This document shows positions 6,040 to 10,835 of a DNA stretch of 10,835 bases, piece after piece. Source of the DNA: Rickettsiales bacterium (GTDB lineage Bacteria; Pseudomonadota; Alphaproteobacteria; Rickettsiales; CANDYO01); the NCBI GenBank assembly GCA_947424995.1, contig CANDYO010000065.1, positions 1 through 10,835 on the forward strand. Direction: 5' to 3'. The translations under genes were made by a program, and so were the position numbers. The number at the start of each line of letters is the position of its first letter. Position 1 is the stretch's first letter. Below the pieces are notes generated by a model, which ran no database searches, was not told the origin of the DNA, and worked only from the letters and a program-made list of their open reading frames with translations.

Positions 6040-6798
6040 ATGAATAAAAGAGAAATGAGAGTGAGCAAGGTGGTCTTATATTTTTTAATGATACTAGGCT
6101 TATTAATGGTTACCAGTCCTTTTTATTCTGCATTGGGGGGAGATAAACTATCAGCTAAACTATATACACAAGTTATGGAAAAACTAAAATTTGAACCTAG
6201 TGTAGATGCATCCAATATTACCATCGCCATAAAGGAAGATGGTATAGTAGTTTTGGGTGGTAAAGTAAAAAGTTATACTGAGAAATATTTAGCTGAAAAG
6301 GCTGTGGAAAAAATTGAATCAGTGAAAGGTATAGCTAATGAAATAGAGGTGGAGTTAATATCTGGTTATAAAAGAGAAGACGCGGATATTGTAAAAGCAG
6401 CTCTGGATGCTTTAAAATGGACTCTCTTTGTACCACATAAACATATTAAGGTAACTGTTGAGCATGGACATCTAGCTGTAGATGGAAATGTTAGTTTTCA
6501 TTTCCAAAAAGAGCGTATTGAGAAAGTAGTAAGAGACTTATATGGAGTGATCTCTGTTACTAATAACATACAAGTAAAATCTAGTGTTTCCTCTTCTGAA
6601 GTTAAAGAAAAAATTGCTAGAGAATTTCAACGTAATGCTCGCATTGATGCAAGTCATATTCAGGTAGAAGTTGATGGTAGTGAAGTAATTTTAAAAGGAA
6701 AAGTTAAAAATTTCGATGAAAAAGAAGAAGCTAAAGCCGCTGTTTGGTCTATACCTGGTATCACTAGCGTAGTAGATCAATTAGAGGTGAGTTGGTAG
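6040..6798 (+). CDS. Exported protein with three BON domains
   Basis: The product has 252 residues. A signal peptide or N-terminal anchor spans about 8-32 (KVSK-like basic start, then VVLYFLMILGLLMV). Three BON repeats follow: about 38-106, 114-180 and 184-252. Each shows the pattern of an early helix, a strand such as ITIAIKEDGIVVLGGKV (60-76) or IQVEVDGSEVILKGKV (207-222), and a closing helix with GI..V. BON domains bind phospholipid or other envelope surfaces; the best known relatives are the periplasmic OsmY and the outer-membrane DolP. The last repeat is the most canonical, the middle one the most diverged. The gene lies 23 nt before a membrane stress-type gene and follows an FNR-type box, suggesting an envelope stress or low-oxygen role; this role is inference. 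Confidence 0.88.
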   Translation: MNKREMRVSKVVLYFLMILGLLMVTSPFYSALGGDKLSAKLYTQVMEKLKFEPSVDASNITIAIKEDGIVVLGGKVKSYTEKYLAEKAVEKIESVKGIANEIEVELISGYKREDADIVKAALDALKWTLFVPHKHIKVTVEHGHLAVDGNVSFHFQKERIEKVVRDLYGVISVTNNIQVKSSVSSSEVKEKIAREFQRNARIDASHIQVEVDGSEVILKGKVKNFDEKEEAKAAVWSIPGITSVVDQLEVSW

Positions 6799-6821
6799 TT
6801 CTTAGAATTTTTGGAGATATT

Positions 6822-7361
6822 ATGTTAAAAATAAAACAATATGAAGTTGTGGGCATCTTTAGTTCTATAGAAGATTTAGATCAGGCTGTTAACGAGTTAT
6901 TTATTCATGGCTTTGATCAATCATCTTTAAGTGTTCTAGCTAATGAAGAATTAATTAGACGGCAACTTAAAAAAAATTATAAGAGAATAGACGAACTTGC
7001 AGATGATGCTAATGTACCAAGGTCCGCATTTTATGCAGAAGAAAACTTTAGTATAGCCCAAGGAGCAATACTAGGAATATTAATATTTATTGGAGTGATT
7101 ACTGCTGCTGCCATGGTTATCATGAAGGGAAGTTCTATTTTTTTTGCGTCTATGGTCGTAGGAACAATTATTATAATAAGTACATTATTAGCTACAATAG
7201 TAACTAAATATCATAAAAAATATCTAGAACAACAACTTAAGAAAGGCGGACTACTTTTGTGGGTGCGGCTTAGAGATAAATTATTAAAAAATAAAGTTAT
7301 CTGGATTTTAAAGAACAATAACGCTAGAAATGTTCATCTGCGTTATAGTCATAAATTATAG
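6822..7361 (+). CDS. Two-TM stress-type membrane protein of unknown function
   Basis: The product has 179 residues. The ATG at 6822 is chosen because GGAG (6812-6815) lies 6 nt before it; the upstream TTG frame overlaps the BON stop. The N-terminal domain (YEVVGIFSSIEDLDQAVNEL, 7-26, then FDQSSLSVLA) resembles the alpha/beta fold of YflT/general-stress-protein-17M-like proteins. Two hydrophobic segments follow at about 79-100 and 105-127. The cytoplasmic tail GGLLLWVRLRDK (142-153) ...NNARNVHLR matches a C-terminal signature I recall from membrane stress proteins of proteobacteria. Function is unknown. It is probably cotranscribed with the BON gene from the FNR-type promoter. It converges on the reductase gene with only 17 bp between stop codons and no obvious terminator. 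Confidence 0.75.
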   Translation: MLKIKQYEVVGIFSSIEDLDQAVNELFIHGFDQSSLSVLANEELIRRQLKKNYKRIDELADDANVPRSAFYAEENFSIAQGAILGILIFIGVITAAAMVIMKGSSIFFASMVVGTIIIISTLLATIVTKYHKKYLEQQLKKGGLLLWVRLRDKLLKNKVIWILKNNNARNVHLRYSHKL

Positions 7362-7378
7362 TAATTGAACCACGTTCA

Positions 7379-8485
7379 TTAATTATATTGTATATTGCCA
7401 TCGCCTAAAATTTCTAGCGATTCTTCAAGTAATAAAGTTGACTCTCTATATATAGCCTCAATTTGTGACTGTAAAATGGATATATTGTGGCTTTTTGCTA
7501 TGATTAGTTCTTCTACTATTTCAAGAGGTTTAGTCGATATAGTTTTAGATCCATTTTCTTGAAAATAATGAGCAAGCTCTATAGGTGCAGAAATAATAAC
7601 TTTTACTTCTGGAAAATTACCAGTTTTAAAGTCTTGATGCATTGACGAAAAATGTAATTTTGAAATATTTGATTGTTTAAATTGCTCAAACTTGCGTAAA
7701 TTTTCTATACCAAGATTTTCGGCAAGATTATTAACAAATTTAATGACGTAACGAATATAGCTCTGAGTTACAGGAGCTTCAAATACATCACCATTAGATT
7801 GATCAAGTAGAGCTGACATAACATTGATTGATAATGCAAATTGAAGTTTCTCTAGTATAGCTTTATTGATGTGGTAATTAGGGATAGCATTGATATTAGC
7901 GTGATTAAAAACCTGAGTGATTGGCTCAACTATAGTTTCATTTTTGCTACCTATTTCTACCTTAATTTTATGAGTAACAGTAGTAATATTAACTCTTCCA
8001 GGTGATTCAAGATGAGCCCCCATTATTGGAATTATAGTCACGATCTGTCTTGTTTGTAAGGTTTGACTCATTTCTCCCTGCAGATCAACGGCTTCAATAT
8101 AAGTTTTATTAGATATATTTAAGCTTTGTAGAAAATAAAATGGTAACCCATTACTAATTATCCCAATAATCGAATGATTATCGGTTAAACTCATTATTTG
8201 CTGAGCTATTCTTAAATTAAAATTAGGTTGCTTTAGGCTTACAATGAGTAAATCTTGCGTTATATTAAAGACAGAATAGTTATATGCTCCAACATACTGA
8301 AAGCTAGATCTTGGAATAAAGTCAGTCTCATTACTGGTTTTAACACTTAAGCCTACTTCAGCTATCTGTTTTAGGTTTTGGCTATTCTTCCGTCCAATAA
8401 TTGAAACATTATGCTCAGTTTTACTAAGCTTATAAGCAAAATATGAACCAAGAGCACCAGTACCGCCAATTATAGTTATAAGCAT
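7379..8485 (-). CDS. Ketopantoate reductase family (PanE/ApbA-like) oxidoreductase
   Basis: This predicted NADPH-dependent reductase has 368 residues. The N-terminal Rossmann loop is IGGTGALGSYFAYKL (6-20), and GR-K at 31-33 is a likely NADP phosphate-binding site. The C-terminal domain carries KLQFALSINVMSALL (213-227; Lys213 and Asn221 at the positions of the catalytic lysine and substrate asparagine) and the family motif SSMHQDFKTGNFPEV (280-294). True PanE, which reduces 2-dehydropantoate to pantoate for coenzyme A synthesis, is usually near 300 residues. The extra length and the variant SNG (111-113) in place of the usual QNG leave it open whether this is PanE or a related 2-keto-acid reductase. 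It starts 16 bp after the VOC gene stop with an AAGGA site, so the two form an operon. Confidence 0.8.
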   Translation of the reverse strand: MLITIIGGTGALGSYFAYKLSKTEHNVSIIGRKNSQNLKQIAEVGLSVKTSNETDFIPRSSFQYVGAYNYSVFNITQDLLIVSLKQPNFNLRIAQQIMSLTDNHSIIGIISNGLPFYFLQSLNISNKTYIEAVDLQGEMSQTLQTRQIVTIIPIMGAHLESPGRVNITTVTHKIKVEIGSKNETIVEPITQVFNHANINAIPNYHINKAILEKLQFALSINVMSALLDQSNGDVFEAPVTQSYIRYVIKFVNNLAENLGIENLRKFEQFKQSNISKLHFSSMHQDFKTGNFPEVKVIISAPIELAHYFQENGSKTISTKPLEIVEELIIAKSHNISILQSQIEAIYRESTLLLEESLEILGDGNIQYN

Positions 8486-8501
8486 AGGGTTTTTCCTTTA
8501 T

Positions 8502-8894
8502 TTAATCTAAGGGACATACTCTAATAATATGTCCATCTGGATCTTTAACCAAAAAAGTACGCCCAAAAACTGCATCATATGGTTCCTGCACAACAATAAT
8601 TTCTGCATTATCTCGCTGCCATTCCTCAAATAGATGATCAACATCCTTACCTGAAGGTAACATGATGCCTATTTCAGAAAAACGAGGAATAGAAGCGTCA
8701 GGTTTTTCTCCTCCGCTCCAAATAGCAAATAAAGCCTCCAAACCAGCTGTAAAAGCTACATAACGAGGGCTAGAAAATACTGGATCAGATTTAAAAATCA
8801 TCTTATAAAAATTTGTTGAGCGTTCAATGTCTGATACGTAAACAAGCTGAAGGTTAGCTTTAATTGAATTTTTATTATCAGTTGTGCTTGTCAT
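8502..8894 (-). CDS. VOC (glyoxalase/bleomycin-resistance fold) family protein
   Basis: The product has 130 residues, the size of a single paired beta-alpha-beta-beta-beta VOC domain. The first module begins LQLVYVSDIERSTNFYKMIF (15-34); the second ends with VQEPYDAVFGRTFLVKDPDGH (102-122) IIRVCPLD. The usual metal-ligand glutamate after DPDGH is replaced by Arg125, and the first-strand ligand is not evident, so a metal-dependent glyoxalase I activity is unlikely as drawn. It could be a binding or resistance-type protein or an enzyme of unknown substrate. The ATG at 8894 has AAGAGG at about 5 nt. It heads a two-gene unit with the PanE-like gene. Its upstream region is the reversed family A repeat. 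Confidence 0.85.
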   Translation of the reverse strand: MTSTTDNKNSIKANLQLVYVSDIERSTNFYKMIFKSDPVFSSPRYVAFTAGLEALFAIWSGGEKPDASIPRFSEIGIMLPSGKDVDHLFEEWQRDNAEIIVVQEPYDAVFGRTFLVKDPDGHIIRVCPLD

Positions 8895-8923
8895 TTAGGC
8901 CTCTTTTAGAATTACAATTCAAT

Positions 8924-9054
8924 ATTATCCCAATTCCCTAAGGAGTCTTTTCCTCACGAGATCCCCGATCTCGTAAAACTAGGTTTTACCTAGTTTTACT
9001 TCGTCAGGGATGACGTGCTAAGCATTCATTCAGCTAATTAAAGACTTGGTATTA
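8924..9054 (-). repeat. MITE-like palindromic repeat, family A copy 2 (reversed)
   Basis: Read on the minus strand this element of about 131 bp begins ATACCAA (9052-9046), passes CGTCATCCCTG (9015-9005) and CGGGGATCTC (8967-8958), and ends GGGAATTGGGAT. These are the landmarks of copy 1 in the same order. The core differs: here it holds a perfect 11-bp hairpin TAAAACTAGGT/ACCTAGTTTTA (8974-8984 and 8988-8998) and a 7-bp hairpin CGAGATC/GATCTCG (8957-8963 and 8967-8973), each with a 3-nt loop. It occupies most of the gap between the TipA-type regulator and the VOC gene and could affect read-through. Confidence 0.75.
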
Positions 9055-9099
9055 CAACTTAAGTGCTCAACTTTATTATAACTGACCTATTTCTGCAAG

Positions 9100-10038
9100 C
9101 TATATTGCTTTAAGCCATTTCTTAGCTTCGATACTAACCTTCTCATCTTGAAGTGCAATATCTACAAGCTCTTGACGACGCTTTGGATCATCTCCATACA
9201 TCTCATCCAAAATTTCATACCAAAACTTTAGCGATTCAGCTGAGGAGATTTTACCAATATCAGCAAGCGTAGTATAGATACGTTGCTTATAATAGGCATC
9301 CATAGCACTTTTAAGCCATGCTACAGTTTCTTCTGTTAAGCCAACCTCTTGCAATCCCTTCCCTTCACCAAATCCTTGTTCGAATTTCTTGGTACGTAAA
9401 TGGGCATATTTCTTGCCATATAAGCCATTAATCAGGATCATACATTTTTTAGCTAAATTTATGCCAATTTCTGATTTAGGATCTTTCTCAAGATTACTTT
9501 CAATCTCCTTAACCAAATCAGTCCAGTTTTTTTCAAAATCGGCTATTTGCTCTGGATTGAAGTTAGATTTTAATTCGCTTTTAAAAGTAGCGTATTGTTT
9601 TAATTCTTCAAGTGTAAAGATTTCTTTAACCCAAGAATCTTCAAGTTGTTGTGTCATTTGATATACCTCAATTAATTTAATTATGGTTTCCCATGGAATG
9701 GATTTATCTTGACTACATTTAGAAATAATCTCGTTAATCATTTGGCTTGTTTCAAGTAAAACTTTAGTCTTTTGCTCTAAAAGCTGTGCTTGTAATGAAA
9801 AATGCTCAAATGCTTCTACTTTACCGGTTAATAAAGTTTGAATTTGGGCAAGTTCAAAGCCAAAAAACTTTAACGCAATAATTTGCTGTAATTTCAATAA
9901 ATCCTTTTCAGAGTAAATCCGATAACCATTAGACATTCTTAAAGACGGTTTGAGCAAACCAATTTGATCATAATAATGCAATGTTTGCACTGATATATTA
10001 GTTAGTCTACTTAAGTCTTTTACATACCATTTAGTCAT
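9100..10038 (-). CDS. MerR-family regulator with TipAS-type effector domain
   Basis: The product has 312 residues. The N-terminal winged helix-turn-helix is typical: VKDLSRLTNISVQTLHYYDQ (6-25), IGLLKPS, NGYRIYS (37-43), then the dimerising helix region to about 110. The C-terminal part (about 190-309) looks like a TipAS antibiotic-recognition domain, with segments such as YAHLRTKKFEQGFGEGKGL and YEILDEMYGDDPKRR. Relatives such as TipAL and Mta bind hydrophobic or peptide drugs and activate their own or efflux promoters. Only two cysteines are present (108, 199), so TipAL-like covalent thiopeptide capture cannot be assumed. AAGGAGG (10046-10052) precedes the ATG by 7 nt. A MerR-type operator just upstream suggests autoregulation. 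No efflux gene lies in the window. Confidence 0.9.
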   Translation of the reverse strand: MTKWYVKDLSRLTNISVQTLHYYDQIGLLKPSLRMSNGYRIYSEKDLLKLQQIIALKFFGFELAQIQTLLTGKVEAFEHFSLQAQLLEQKTKVLLETSQMINEIISKCSQDKSIPWETIIKLIEVYQMTQQLEDSWVKEIFTLEELKQYATFKSELKSNFNPEQIADFEKNWTDLVKEIESNLEKDPKSEIGINLAKKCMILINGLYGKKYAHLRTKKFEQGFGEGKGLQEVGLTEETVAWLKSAMDAYYKQRIYTTLADIGKISSAESLKFWYEILDEMYGDDPKRRQELVDIALQDEKVSIEAKKWLKAI

Positions 10039-10059
10039 CGTTTTTCCTCCTTGATTTTA

Positions 10060-10090
10060 AAGGTAAGGTATATAGTAACTATAGAGTCAA
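10060..10090 (-). promoter_or_regulatory. MerR-type promoter/operator of the TipA-like regulator
   Basis: On the minus strand TTGACT (10090-10085) is followed by a 19-bp spacer and TACCTT (10065-10060). The spacer contains the inverted repeat TATAGT-A-ACTATA (10071-10083). A dyad within an over-long spacer next to TTGAC is the hallmark of promoters activated by MerR-family proteins through DNA untwisting. The -10 match is weak (3/6), consistent with dependence on an activator. The -35 lies inside the end of the upstream gene. Confidence 0.6.
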
Positions 10091-10835
10091 GAGATTATTT
10101 TGCAATTTTAAAAGATTATCAAAATTTCTTTTTGCTTTGTCAGATAAAACATCCAGATAAAAGAATGGGTCATTTTTAAGAGATAATTTATTATTAGTGA
10201 TGTTCATTAATTTATCATAGATTGCTGAGTCATGATATTTTATCGTTTCTTCTAAGGCTAATGCTTGCATCAAGCCATCCATCTTAGGAGTATTACTATT
10301 TAACGCAATAAAATGAGTACCTAAGCAAGCGGCTGCAATTGTATGATGGAATCTCCCTGATACTAAGATAGTTGCTTTTTCTATACATTTTAGCCAATTA
10401 TTTAAAGAATTAGCATGATAAACTTCAAAATTGCTTTGAAAGTTATTTTGCATATACTCGATAAACTCTTTATCATCCTTAGCTGGATTAGCCTTCGCTC
10501 CATATAAAAATTTTATCTTAAAACCTTTGCTACTCATTTCTTGTAGGTAACGATTAAATCCAGACAGTCCAGTAACAAAATTGCCAATATTACCTTTTGC
10601 ATTAGAAGCAATATTTAGCTCAAGCCAAGCAGCAGAACCAGCAATTAACAGCTCATTAGTATGCTTAATATTTGTTTGAACATAATGATCTTTAATATAA
10701 AGGGGCATACAATCAAAGCTTTCTATTATTTTACTGCTTAAGTTTTTCATAACGCTAAAACTAAGAGGCTCTCTAATCGCAGCAAAATCAATAGTATTAT
10801 AAACTAATTTATATATAGAGGCTTCTTCTGTATCA
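10079..10835 (-). CDS. Polysaccharide pyruvyl transferase family protein, 5' end missing
   Basis: The reading frame is open through the right edge: upstream of the internal ATG at 10750 it continues as ...IDFAAIREPLSFSVMKNLSS without a stop, so the gene is partial and starts outside the window. About 251 residues are visible. IREPLS is the conserved mid-protein motif of the family, and SGRFHHTIAAACLGTHFIAL (about 135-154 counted from the internal Met) is the C-terminal signature with the basic/histidine cluster. Family members transfer pyruvate from phosphoenolpyruvate to sugars of exopolysaccharides or cell-wall polymers, though many homologues have other sugar-modifying roles. The TAG stop (10081-10079) lies inside the MerR-type operator of the next gene. 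Confidence 0.85.
   Translation of the reverse strand, partial: DTEEASIYKLVYNTIDFAAIREPLSFSVMKNLSSKIIESFDCMPLYIKDHYVQTNIKHTNELLIAGSAAWLELNIASNAKGNIGNFVTGLSGFNRYLQEMSSKGFKIKFLYGAKANPAKDDKEFIEYMQNNFQSNFEVYHANSLNNWLKCIEKATILVSGRFHHTIAAACLGTHFIALNSNTPKMDGLMQALALEETIKYHDSAIYDKLMNITNNKLSLKNDPFFYLDVLSDKAKRNFDNLLKLQNNLLTL

Noticed and set aside
9389..9661. Plus-strand frame of 90 codons inside the MerR-family gene
   Set aside because: Antisense to a clear MerR/TipA-type regulator, no ribosome-binding site or domain.

Overview
The window is AT-rich DNA from a Gram-negative bacterium. It encodes a Braun-type lipoprotein with a matching L,D-transpeptidase, and a periplasmic BON-domain protein. Low GC, tight gene spacing and several short palindromic repeat elements in the gaps resemble host-associated gammaproteobacteria such as the Legionella/Coxiella/Rickettsiella group. 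That placement rests on general resemblance and is tentative; a Rickettsiales-like or other intracellular lineage is not excluded. I see no tRNA, rRNA, CRISPR array, transposase or phage gene.

Layout. (1) 157-3280, minus strand: a complete three-gene proline operon, proC-proB-proA, with proC and proB overlapping by one base. (2) 3398-4114, plus strand: a small alpha/beta hydrolase, divergent from proC. (3) 4115-4421: a gap with a perfect FNR-type palindrome, a TACAAT -10 at class II spacing, and then a ~160-bp palindromic repeat. (4) 4422-5579, plus strand: an Lpp-like lipoprotein followed 6 bp later by a LysM + YkuD L,D-transpeptidase, a plausible pair for tethering the outer membrane to peptidoglycan. 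(5) 5580-6039: a gap with a second, unrelated palindromic repeat and a second perfect FNR-type palindrome. (6) 6040-7361, plus strand: a triple-BON exported protein and a two-TM stress-type membrane protein. (7) 7379-8894, minus strand: a VOC/glyoxalase-fold protein followed by a ketopantoate-reductase-family protein. (8) 8924-9054: a second, reversed copy of the first repeat. (9) 9100-10038, minus strand: a MerR/TipA-type regulator with a MerR-style operator just upstream. (10) 10079 to the right edge, minus strand: a polysaccharide pyruvyl transferase family gene whose 5' end lies outside the window.

Taken together, most genes are ordinary metabolism and envelope functions. The most interesting signal is regulatory. 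Two perfect TTGAT-N4-ATCAA boxes stand before the two envelope/stress gene pairs, which suggests a small FNR-family (oxygen- or redox-responsive) envelope regulon. In the first case a mobile-looking repeat sits between the predicted promoter and the lipoprotein gene.
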